64,000 nucleotides of DNA from PCPOR2b sp965220385. GTDB lineage: Bacteria > Poribacteria > WGA-4E > PCPOR2b. Where the stretch lies: positions 2,170,001 through 2,234,000 of the forward strand of contig OZ244825.1 in assembly GCA_965220385.1 (NCBI GenBank). The letters run 5' to 3'. Each line of letters starts with the position of its first letter. Position 1 is the first letter of the stretch. A model generated the notes under the pieces. The model was not told the origin of the DNA. It did not search any database and worked only from the letters and a program-made list of their open reading frames with translations. The position numbers and the translations under genes are program-made. This document shows positions 16,970-24,135 of the stretch, piece by piece.

Positions 16970-19654
16970 ATGAGTGAACCCAAGAAAATCACTATTCCAG
17001 AACTATCCCTTGTCCTGCTAATCGGTGCATCGAGTGCAGGTAAAAGCACCTTTGCCCGCAAGCATTTTAAGTCGACGGAGATTTTGTCCTCCGATGTCTG
17101 CCGTGGATTGGTGTCGGACGATGAGAATGACATGGATGCGACGAAGGCGGCTTTTGATGTGTTGCATTATATCGCTGCCAAGCGGTTGGCGGCGAGACGA
17201 TTGGTGGTTGTGGATGCTACAAACCTGAAACCGGAAGATCGGAAGCCGTTTGTCGATTTAGCGCGAGAGTATCATGTTCTGCCGGTTGCCATTGTATTAG
17301 ACCCGCCGCAAAATGTCTGCACCGCACGTAATCAAGCACGTCCTGATCGGCATCTGCCGCGAAGCGTGATTCGTGGTCACATCCAGCAATTGCGCCGATC
17401 TGTACGCAGATTGGGAAGGGAAGGTTTTCGCTACATTCATCACCTGCGTAGTGAGGAGGAGATTGATTCGGTTCGCATCGAGCGGCAGCGCCTCTGGACC
17501 GATCGTCGAGACGATTCTGGGCCATTTGACATCATCGGCGATTTACACGGCTGCTGTGACGAATTGGAAGAACTGCTCGATGTACTCGGCTACGTCCGAA
17601 ACGAGGGAGGGATATTCGTCCACCCCCAAGGTCGACGCGCGTTCTTTCTGGGTGATCTGGTTGATAGGGGGCCACGCATTGTGGACACGCTGCAACTGAT
17701 CATTGGTATGTGCGAGACAGGCAGCGCGTTATGCGTACCGGGAAATCATGACATCAAGCTATTGCGGAAGTTGCGTGAGCGAAACCAGACTGAAAAATTT
17801 TCGCATGGAAGGAACAATCGAAGAAAAAGTGTTGAGATTCAAATCACCCATGGACTCGCCGAGACACTTGCTGAGCTGGACGCGCTCCCTGATGAGGAGC
17901 GAGAAAAATTTGAGGAAAAGGTCATCGCGTTTCTGGACAGCCTTGTGAGCCACTTCCTTCTCGATGACGGCAAACTGATTGTCGCACACGCGGGGATGAA
18001 GGAGGAGATGCAAGGGCGGTCGTCAGGAGCGGTGCGCGAGTTTGCACTTTACGGCGAGACGACCGGCGAGACCGATGTGTTTGGTCTGCCCATCAGGTAC
18101 GACTGGGCATCGGAGTACCGGGGCCGTGGAATCGTTGTTTACGGTCATACCCCCGTCCCTGAACCCGAATGGCTCAACCACACTATCAACATTGATACCG
18201 GCTGCGTGTTCGGAGGCAAGCTAACGGCTTTGCGCTACCCCGAAAAGGAATTGGTGTTCGTCCCGGCGCAGCAGGTCTATTCCGAACCTGTGCGTCCGTT
18301 TCTTGAGTCTGATTCAGAGACACCGCAGTTGACCGCACAACAGGCACACGATGACCTGCTCAATATCGCTGACTACTTGCAAAAATTGATGATTCATACC
18401 CGGCTGATGGGGAATGTGGTTGTCCGTGAAGAAAATGCCGCTGCTGCGCTTGAAGTGATGACGCGCTTTGCAGTTGCTCCACAGTGGCTTATCTACCTGC
18501 CGCCCACAATGTCACCCAGTGCAACATCGGGCCGTCCAAACATGTTGGAACACCCGGAGGAAGCGTTCTCTTACTACCACAACGAAGGTGTGCCGCAAGT
18601 CATCTGTGAAGAAAAGCACATGGGTTCGCGTGTCGTTATCGTGCTATGCCGTGATGAAACGACCGCCCTCAAACGATTCGGCATTATTGGTAACGGCACA
18701 GTCCAACCCACGTTTGACGGCGGCAAATCGCCCGAAACCAACCGTGTTGAACCCAGTATCGGTGTCTGTTATACACGGACAGGGCGTTCTTTCTTTAGCG
18801 ACCCTGAAATGGAGGCCGCGTTGCTCCAACGACTCCATACCGCCTTTGATGCAGTCAAGTTTTGGGAAACGCACGAGACCGACTGGGTTTGTCTTGACGC
18901 CGAACTGATGCCGTGGTCTGCAAAAGCGCAGGAATTGATCAAGGAACAGTACGCGCCGGTCGGTGTTGCTGGGGCGATTGCACTCAAACATGCTGCGGAG
19001 GTTCTGACGCAGTCAGGAGAACGAGGGTTGGCTGTGCGGGAGCTACAGGAGCAAATCACCCAACGGCAGGATAGCGTCGAACGCTATGGCAACGTTTATC
19101 GGCAGTACTGTTGGGAGGTGACATCACTCGACGACCTGAAACTTGCACCCTTTCATCTGCTGGCGGTAGAGGGCAAAGTCTACACCGACAAAGACCACCG
19201 CTGGCACCTCAACACACTGAAGGCATTGTGCAATGCCGATCCTGGGCTGCTCCAAGCCACCGCTTACCACGTTGTGGATGTGGGGGACGAAACATCGCAG
19301 GGTGAAGCGATTCAGTGGTGGGAGGCGCTGACAGAGCAGGGCGGTGAGGGAATGGTCGTCAAGCCGTATGATTTCCACGTGCGTGGTTCGCGCGGGTTGG
19401 TACAACCGGCGGTCAAATGTCGTGGACGAGAGTATCTGAGAATCATCTATGGTCCCGAATATTTACTGCCCGAAAATTTAGACCGGTTGAAAACACGTAA
19501 CTTGGGCGTCAAAAGGCAGTTGGCACTCCGTGAGTTTGCGCTCGGCATTGAAGCATTGGAACGCTTCGTGCGCCGAGAGCCCCTTCAGCGTGTGCATGAA
19601 TGCGTCTTCGGCGTTCTAGCGTTAGAGAGCGAGCCTGTCGACCCACGGTTATAG
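16970..19654 (+). CDS. pnkp: Polynucleotide kinase-phosphatase-ligase Pnkp (RNA end repair)
   Basis: Repairs broken RNA ends: it phosphorylates the 5'-OH, removes the 3' or 2',3'-cyclic phosphate, and supplies an adenylyltransferase for sealing with Hen1. All three domains are visible in 894 aa. The kinase (1-170) has P-loop GASSAGKST with K25. The metallophosphatase (about 183-440) has GDLHG, GDLVDRG, GNHD, a VAHAG histidine and YGHTP. The ligase-type adenylyltransferase (about 480-890) has nucleophile K549 in EEKHMGSR, EGMVVKP and QPAVKCRG. A TTG seven codons upstream is possible, but the ATG at 16970 gives the usual N-terminus; neither has a clear ribosome-binding site. The IS element and repeats upstream may have cut it off from the hen1 promoter. 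Confidence 0.95.
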   Translation: MSEPKKITIPELSLVLLIGASSAGKSTFARKHFKSTEILSSDVCRGLVSDDENDMDATKAAFDVLHYIAAKRLAARRLVVVDATNLKPEDRKPFVDLAREYHVLPVAIVLDPPQNVCTARNQARPDRHLPRSVIRGHIQQLRRSVRRLGREGFRYIHHLRSEEEIDSVRIERQRLWTDRRDDSGPFDIIGDLHGCCDELEELLDVLGYVRNEGGIFVHPQGRRAFFLGDLVDRGPRIVDTLQLIIGMCETGSALCVPGNHDIKLLRKLRERNQTEKFSHGRNNRRKSVEIQITHGLAETLAELDALPDEEREKFEEKVIAFLDSLVSHFLLDDGKLIVAHAGMKEEMQGRSSGAVREFALYGETTGETDVFGLPIRYDWASEYRGRGIVVYGHTPVPEPEWLNHTINIDTGCVFGGKLTALRYPEKELVFVPAQQVYSEPVRPFLESDSETPQLTAQQAHDDLLNIADYLQKLMIHTRLMGNVVVREENAAAALEVMTRFAVAPQWLIYLPPTMSPSATSGRPNMLEHPEEAFSYYHNEGVPQVICEEKHMGSRVVIVLCRDETTALKRFGIIGNGTVQPTFDGGKSPETNRVEPSIGVCYTRTGRSFFSDPEMEAALLQRLHTAFDAVKFWETHETDWVCLDAELMPWSAKAQELIKEQYAPVGVAGAIALKHAAEVLTQSGERGLAVRELQEQITQRQDSVERYGNVYRQYCWEVTSLDDLKLAPFHLLAVEGKVYTDKDHRWHLNTLKALCNADPGLLQATAYHVVDVGDETSQGEAIQWWEALTEQGGEGMVVKPYDFHVRGSRGLVQPAVKCRGREYLRIIYGPEYLLPENLDRLKTRNLGVKRQLALREFALGIEALERFVRREPLQRVHECVFGVLALESEPVDPRL

Positions 19655-19884
19655 TTTTGGAGGAGCGCGCTTTATTTGTCAGAGTAGGCAAGTTTGAGCA
19701 AGGATGGAAGGCATAAAGAGTGGAAGGGTGGAAGGATAGTTGGGATTTCACACCCATTCTTCCAATCTTCCCGCCTTCTAATCGCGCTTGTAAAGGAAGA
19801 TATTTTGCGTAAGCCCTGATAAAATTGGCGTACCTGAATCGCATACCGAATTTTCTGAAGATTGGAAAGGAGGAGCCGGAGATT
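19655..19884. other. Intergenic stretch with imperfect inverted repeat
   Basis: About 230 bases. GGAAGGCATAAAGAGTGGAAGG (arms only) and a later CTTCCAATCTTCCCGCCTTC around 19700-19780 form an imperfect palindrome. No T-tract makes it a clear terminator. TTTGCGTAAGCCCTGATAAA near 19802 echoes GCGTAAGTCCT at 5692 and 44486. Confidence 0.4.
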
Positions 19885-21795
19885 ATGTCTGATACCTACG
19901 AAAAAACATACGCACAGTCGTTAAACGAGCCGGGTACTTTCTGGGCGAAAGCCGCGGAAGATGTCCACTGGTACAAAAAGTGGGACACGGTGCTTGATGA
20001 CTCGCAGAAACCTTTCTACCGCTGGTTTACTGGGGGCATAACCAACACCTGTTACAACGCCCTCGATCTGCATGTGGAAAACGGACGCGCCGACCAGACC
20101 GCACTTATCTACGATAGTCCGGTCACGGGAACTATCCAGTCCTTCACTTACCGTGAGCTCCGCGACGAGGTCGCACGTTTTGCCGGTGTCCTCGTCGATC
20201 AAGGCGTTCAGAAAGGCGATCGGGTGATTATCTACATGCCGATGGTGCCTGAATCGGTTATCGCCATGCTTGCCTGCGCTCGGATTGGTGCGGTTCATTC
20301 GGTCGTCTTCGGCGGGTTCGCCGCTAACGAATTGGCAACCCGCATTGATGATGCAAAGCCGAAACTGATCCTCTCCGCTTCGTGCGGAATCGAAGTGGAC
20401 CGCGTTATCGCATATAAGCCTCTGCTTGATAGTGCTATTGAGCTCGCAACGGAAAAGCCTTCGCGCTGTATTATCCTACAACGCCCTCAAGAAGAGGCAG
20501 CCATGGTCGCGGGTCGTGATCTGGATTGGTCGGAAGTTGTGGAGGGAGCGATCCCAGTCGATTGCGTACCGGTTGCCGCAACAGATCCTCTCTATATCCT
20601 CTACACCTCCGGCACAACGGGTGTGCCGAAAGGCGTTGTGCGCGACAATGGCGGACATCTGGTTGCACTCAAATGGAGCATCAAAAATGTCTATGGGGTA
20701 GATGCAGGCGAAGTGTACTGGGCGGCTTCGGACATCGGTTGGGCTGTGGGACACTCCTATACCGTCTACGCCCCTCTCTTTAACGGTTGCACAACAGTTC
20801 TTTACGAAGGGAAACCGGTTGGTACACCCGATCCCGGTGCATTCTGGCGCGTTATTTCTCAACATGGGGTGAGCACCCTCTTCACCGCACCGACCGTCTT
20901 CCGAGCTATTAAACGCGAGGATCCCAACGGCGATTATATCCGGAAATACGATCTGGGTGGTTTCCGGGCACTCTTCCTTGCCGGTGAGCGATGCGACCCC
21001 GACACGCTGCTCTGGGCACAGGAACAGCTCAATGTCCCGGTGATTGATCACTGGTGGCAGACAGAAACCGGCTGGCCCGTTGGCGCGAACCCCATCGGTA
21101 TCGAGGCGTTTCCGGTGAAACCCGGTTCCTGCACAAAGGCGGTTCCGGGCTACGATGTGCGTGTCTTAGATGACGATGGCGCAGAGGTAGAAGCGAGCCA
21201 GATTGGGAATATCGTCATCAAGCTGCCGTTGCCCCCCGGCTGCCTTCCAACGTTGTGGAACAACGACGATGGTTATCAGTCCTCCTATCTCAGCACCTAT
21301 TCGGGTTACTATTTGACAGCGGACGCCGGCTACAAGGATGAGGACGGTTACCTCTGGATCATGAGTCGCACGGACGACATCATCAATGTGGCAGGACACC
21401 GCCTCTCCACCGGTGCGATGGAGGAGGTGCTGGCGTCCCATCCCGATGTGGCTGAATGCGCCGTCGTGGGTATCGCAGACGAAATCAAGGGGGAAGTCCC
21501 GATGGGCTTTATTGTGCTGAAAGCTGGCGTCCAGCGCCCCGACGATCTGATCGTTCAGGAACTTATTCAGATGGTGCGTCAGGAAATCGGTCCCATCGCA
21601 TCCTTCCGCGTGGCGACTGTGGTGCAGCGACTACCCAAAACGCGGTCAGGTAAGATTCTACGCGGAACGATGAAGAGCATTGCCGATGGAGTCGAATACC
21701 GTATGCCGGCGACAATTGATGACCCGGTTATCTTGGATGAAATCATCGAAGTCCTCGCAACCCTAGGTTATCCACGGGGCGTTGCTCAGTTATAG
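19885..21795 (+). CDS. prpE: Propionyl-CoA/acetyl-CoA synthetase (PrpE-like)
   Basis: Activates a short-chain acid with ATP and CoA through an acyl-adenylate. The N-terminal ACAS_N segment (SLNEPGTFWAKAAEDVHWYKKWD) is followed by the AMP-binding domain with YTSGTTGVPKGV at about 238, WWQTETG, and a YRTGD-equivalent region (YYLTADAGYKDEDGYLW). The C-terminal GKILRG-type lysine motif SGKILRG lies at about 588 and is the site normally acetylated for control. The pattern with FTGGITNTCYNALD near 50 favours PrpE over Acs. The ATG at 19885 is supported by AAAGGAGGAG ten bases upstream. It has 636 aa, the usual length. It is monocistronic as far as can be seen. Confidence 0.9.
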   Translation: MSDTYEKTYAQSLNEPGTFWAKAAEDVHWYKKWDTVLDDSQKPFYRWFTGGITNTCYNALDLHVENGRADQTALIYDSPVTGTIQSFTYRELRDEVARFAGVLVDQGVQKGDRVIIYMPMVPESVIAMLACARIGAVHSVVFGGFAANELATRIDDAKPKLILSASCGIEVDRVIAYKPLLDSAIELATEKPSRCIILQRPQEEAAMVAGRDLDWSEVVEGAIPVDCVPVAATDPLYILYTSGTTGVPKGVVRDNGGHLVALKWSIKNVYGVDAGEVYWAASDIGWAVGHSYTVYAPLFNGCTTVLYEGKPVGTPDPGAFWRVISQHGVSTLFTAPTVFRAIKREDPNGDYIRKYDLGGFRALFLAGERCDPDTLLWAQEQLNVPVIDHWWQTETGWPVGANPIGIEAFPVKPGSCTKAVPGYDVRVLDDDGAEVEASQIGNIVIKLPLPPGCLPTLWNNDDGYQSSYLSTYSGYYLTADAGYKDEDGYLWIMSRTDDIINVAGHRLSTGAMEEVLASHPDVAECAVVGIADEIKGEVPMGFIVLKAGVQRPDDLIVQELIQMVRQEIGPIASFRVATVVQRLPKTRSGKILRGTMKSIADGVEYRMPATIDDPVILDEIIEVLATLGYPRGVAQL

Positions 21796-22177
21796 GCTTT
21801 TGAGCCTGTTATGATGATTGTTGTTTTTTTGGGCATTGCCCGATTCTTGGCTTTTGAGGAATTGAGGATGAGTTGTCGCATGTTCGGGCAACTAGCTAAA
21901 GCGAGTTCTCCGGCAATGATTCAGGCGACATTTTCTTCGGTGAGCTCAGGTTCGGTGGGGTTATCGGTGCAACCAAGTATTGTACCCAAAAACAGGGCAA
22001 GTAGAATACTAACGGACATCACTAGCCGTTATACTAATAATACTAAAGTGACCCCCCTTGTCGAGGTCAAAATACTGGAAAAATAAGTAAGATATTTGAG
22101 ATAATCGGTGCGACTTTAGCCGAGGACACACCTCAGCCGGTGTTGCATAATCGAGACTCTAGTGAAGTCGTTTGTGA
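21796..22177. other. Gap with decayed sequence
   Basis: About 380 bases without a convincing intact gene. On the minus strand a 32-codon frame at 21921-22019 has a lipoprotein-type signal and is listed separately. A plus-strand frame over 21811-22086 has no recognisable content and is probably a shadow. The right part (22080-22177) adjoins the IS3 remnant. Confidence 0.5.
21921..22019 (-). pseudogene. Truncated lipoprotein N-terminus
   Basis: A 32-codon frame: a hydrophobic leader, then LGTILGC followed by TDNPTEPE, which is a good lipobox with its cysteine and an acidic mature start. It hits TGA after NVA. Beyond the stop the same frame stays open for about 45 codons, which suggests a mutated or eroded lipoprotein gene. 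A genuine very short lipoprotein is the alternative. Confidence 0.3.
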
Positions 22178-22411
22178 TTATAGAACCGGATAATTGGTTA
22201 ATCCATCAAAAAGGGCTTTTGCTGTTGGGTAGAGTTTTGGATAAACATCTTCATACTTGACACTGCGCCAAAACTGCTCAATGTAGATGTTGTCAATGGC
22301 TCTACCCACGCTGTCCATGCTCATCGCACTGCCCGCGGCTTCAACCGTATCGGTGAAAGCATTTGCCGTAAACTGGACACCTTGGTCGGTATTGAAGATA
22401 GTAGGGGTTGC
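22178..22411 (-). pseudogene. IS3-family transposase (OrfB integrase) C-terminal remnant
   Basis: Reading the minus strand without a start codon, the frame gives TIFNTDQGVQFTANAFTDT, then SMSMDSVGRAIDNIYIEQFWRSVKYEDVY and a stop at 22178. The key pieces are DQGVQF and IEQFWRSVKYE. This is the end of an rve-type integrase core of IS3 orfB, with the second D and the catalytic E. The N-terminal two thirds are missing, because the sequence switches to an IS1595 remnant at about 22411. Confidence 0.75.
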
Positions 22412-22722
22412 CCCAAATGATGCACGATGTAAAGTTAGTTGCCGACGGGTTTAGGGCTTATAACCCGCTTGGTGAGATTATGCCTCACTACACGGCGAAG
22501 CATAAGGAGTCGGAACCACTCACGACGGATATTGACGTGCATACGAACACGATTGAGGAGTTCTGGACGTGGATTAAGCATGCGTGGTATAGTACACACC
22601 ATCGTTATACCCGAAAGTATGCGCTACTCTATATCGCGGAGGCTTGCTTCAAGTATAATTATAGGGAAGACACTGACTTGTTTGGTAGTTTCTTTAGCCG
22701 GTGTTTTCCTATTCAGGTTTAG
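22411..22722 (+). pseudogene. IS1595-family (ISXO2-like) transposase C-terminal remnant
   Basis: About 100 codons matching the end of the IS1595 DDE domain: VADGFRAYNPLG, TNTIEEFWTWIKHAWYSTHH with the catalytic-type N-x-I-E, and the terminal YIAEACFKYNYRED. The N-terminal zinc-ribbon and first catalytic residues are absent. It overlaps the 3' end of the convergent secreted-protein gene by 14 bases. Confidence 0.75.
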
Positions 22723-23203
22723 TGTTTGTTTGATATTGTTGTTTACTGGTGTACCATTTCCCGTCTTTGTCGGCGACGGCGAATGTACCTTCGTTATTTC
22801 TGATAATCATCATGGCTTTTGTGTCAGCGGGTGCCTCGTTCTTGGATATACTGATTGCTCCTCCTTCTGGAGTGCCTTTTATGCTGACTGCGGGTTTACC
22901 TGTGTCGCCGTGGATTGTAATTGCGCCTTTATCTGCGTCGCCGTGTAAGACTATAAGTGGTTTGAGGTAGCCCTCACCGTAAACAATCATGGTGCCTCCT
23001 GACTTGTCCGCAGATAGAGAGAGACGGCGTTCACCGTCTTCGTCTACAACATCAAGTGAGGTAACTGCAATGTTACCTAAGTTCTCACGATTCTCTGATT
23101 GTTGTGCAGTTACTGGTGCAAATCCTAATAATGTAATTAGCATACCGATAATTATCAATAATGCTGCAAGTATACCGCATAGTAGCTTTGTCCGTAATTC
23201 CAT
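22709..23203 (-). CDS. Secreted or membrane-anchored protein of unknown function
   Basis: 164 aa. A lysine-poor N-terminus is followed by a strong hydrophobic helix (about 7-30), so it is a signal peptide or anchor. The rest is periplasmic or extracellular: a repetitive beta-strand region with short glycine-centred units (DEDGERRLSLSADKSGG, YLKPLIVLHGDADKGAITIHGD split here, TPEGGAISISK). The pattern G-(A/G)-x-I-x-I repeats about every 20 residues and may form a small beta-solenoid. I do not recognise a family. A strong ATAAGGAGGACACC site precedes the ATG. A promoter, a 220-base leader and an intrinsic-terminator-like hairpin lie upstream, so attenuation is possible. Confidence 0.7.
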   Translation of the reverse strand: MELRTKLLCGILAALLIIIGMLITLLGFAPVTAQQSENRENLGNIAVTSLDVVDEDGERRLSLSADKSGGTMIVYGEGYLKPLIVLHGDADKGAITIHGDTGKPAVSIKGTPEGGAISISKNEAPADTKAMMIIRNNEGTFAVADKDGKWYTSKQQYQTNTKPE

Positions 23204-23426
23204 GGTGTCCTCCTTATTGCTATTAGTTGACCTAAAAAAAGGGGCTGCGTTGTCGGATTATCCCGAATCGTGCAGCCCCTTTTATTTAGATGGAAACTAA
23301 CAGCGTAAAGGGTTATACTATGGTAGATTGTTATCCCGTCCTATCGGGATTTCAATCGTGAAGCGATTCGAGCTCCTACTCGTTTTGCTTCAGTGGGCTT
23401 CGAGCCGACAACTCGGAGCCCACACA
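23204..23426 (-). promoter_or_regulatory. Structured 5' leader with internal terminator, possible attenuator
   Basis: Predicted RNA from about 23426 to the ATG at 23203. In transcript order it holds a 12-pair hairpin (GTGGGCTCCGAG with CTCGAAGCCCAC, one G-U-type mismatch; plus-strand 23393-23423), a small ATCCCG/CGGGAT hairpin (about 23332-23349), and the terminator at 23234-23283. Only then come the ribosome-binding site and start. No known riboswitch consensus was recognised. Confidence 0.4.
23234..23283 (-). terminator. Rho-independent terminator-like hairpin in the leader
   Basis: GGGGCTGC (23241-23248) pairs with GCAGCCCC (23272-23279), extended by A-T pairs. On the minus strand the stem is followed by seven T residues (23240-23234). 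Transcription of the secreted-protein gene would have to read through it. In the plus direction only four Ts follow, so it would be weaker that way. Confidence 0.65.
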
Positions 23427-23432
23427 ATTTCT

Positions 23433-23461
23433 ATCCTATACTATATTCAAAATGCTGTCAA
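23433..23461 (-). promoter_or_regulatory. Sigma-70-type promoter for the secreted-protein leader
   Basis: On the minus strand TTGACA (23461-23456) and TAGGAT (23438-23433) are spaced by 17 bases. The -35 is a perfect match and the -10 is partial. Predicted transcription start is near 23426. Confidence 0.5.
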
Positions 23462-23746
23462 TACTTTTTTTACTTTTTTGTTTGCTGCGGGATGGGCTTG
23501 AGGTGTATGGATAGGGCAATCGCATATAAAAAATTTGCTTGACGGTAGCGTGAATTTGGGGCATCGCACCTGTTGATTTGATACCCGGGTGCGCTGGATC
23601 CGTTCATTTGGACATGATTTCATGCCTTCATTGGAACGATATCTACTAAATTGCTGGGTAAATCATACAAAACAAAGGGTTGCCTACGCTATAACCGTTT
23701 CAATCACTTTCACATGTGATTGCCCTCGGTGTATGGATCATTTGGG
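23462..23746. other. Non-coding gap between two divergent promoters
   Basis: About 285 AT-rich bases, including T-runs at 23465-23480. No gene, repeat-family copy or clear site was found beyond the flanking promoters. An AATCACNNNNNNATGTGATT-like palindrome (about 23702-23720) could be an operator, but this is speculative. Confidence 0.4.
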
Positions 23747-23775
23747 TTGACGATTAGGGGAGGTTATGCTACTAT
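23747..23775 (+). promoter_or_regulatory. Sigma-70-type promoter for the candidate ncRNA
   Basis: TTGACG (23747-23752), 17 bases, TACTAT (23770-23775). It is followed about 7 bases later by a stretch with four hairpins and no open frame. Confidence 0.5.
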
Positions 23776-23781
23776 TTCGGC

Positions 23782-24014
23782 AGTAAAAATGCCCGTATGA
23801 GTTACGATCTCATACGGGCATGAGTTATTGACTTCATTAGAGTCAATTTAGTTTCATAATTAGTGGAGGCAAGAGAAAGTGAATGTAAAATGTCACGGGT
23901 TCTCCGGTGGCTGTTTGTTGCCACTGTTCACGCGACTTTCTTCTTGCTAGGAAGTTGTTGAATCTCCATGGTTGCTATTATCTCATCTTTTGTGAGATAT
24001 AGCAACCTTTTTTT
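23782..24014 (+). ncRNA. Candidate structured non-coding RNA with its own promoter and terminator
   Basis: About 233 nt with no credible open frame. Hairpin A is a perfect 13-bp stem, 23789-23801 with 23809-23821. Hairpin B has seven pairs (ATTGACT/AGTCAAT, 23827-23833 with 23841-23847). Domain C is a long stem, 23869-23880 with 23935-23947 (12 pairs, one bulge), capped by GTGGC/GCCAC at 23907-23924. Hairpin D is the terminator. It does not match tmRNA, SRP RNA, 6S or RNase P as I know them. Alternatives are a long 5' leader that ends early ahead of the GH32 gene, or unrelated palindromes that happen to line up. Confidence 0.45.
23970..24014 (+). terminator. Strong Rho-independent terminator
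   Basis: GGTTGCTATTATCTCA (23970-23985) pairs with TGAGATATAGCAACC (23993-24007) with one bulged T, followed by seven T residues. It acts on the plus strand, closing the candidate RNA before the GH32 gene. Confidence 0.8.
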
Positions 24015-24135
24015 GTGTCAAGAGCCTATAACTGAGCAACGCCATCCACGGCAAAGTACGGAGTAGTAGGCATGCGCCGTATGCCCTAACCCTTGGTGAT
24101 CTATCAAAATCGAGCTATACTATGGGGACAAATAG

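Noticed and set aside
19700..19785. Terminator after pnkp.
   Set aside because: The inverted repeat is imperfect and lacks a T-tract.
23325..23365. A GTTATCCCG...CGGGATTTCAAT stretch looks like a CRISPR repeat.
   Set aside because: Only a single copy, no spacers and no cas genes; it is a hairpin in the leader.
23918..23926. GCCACTG inside the candidate RNA, as in cobalamin riboswitches.
   Set aside because: No B12-box or other conserved cobalamin-riboswitch elements are present.
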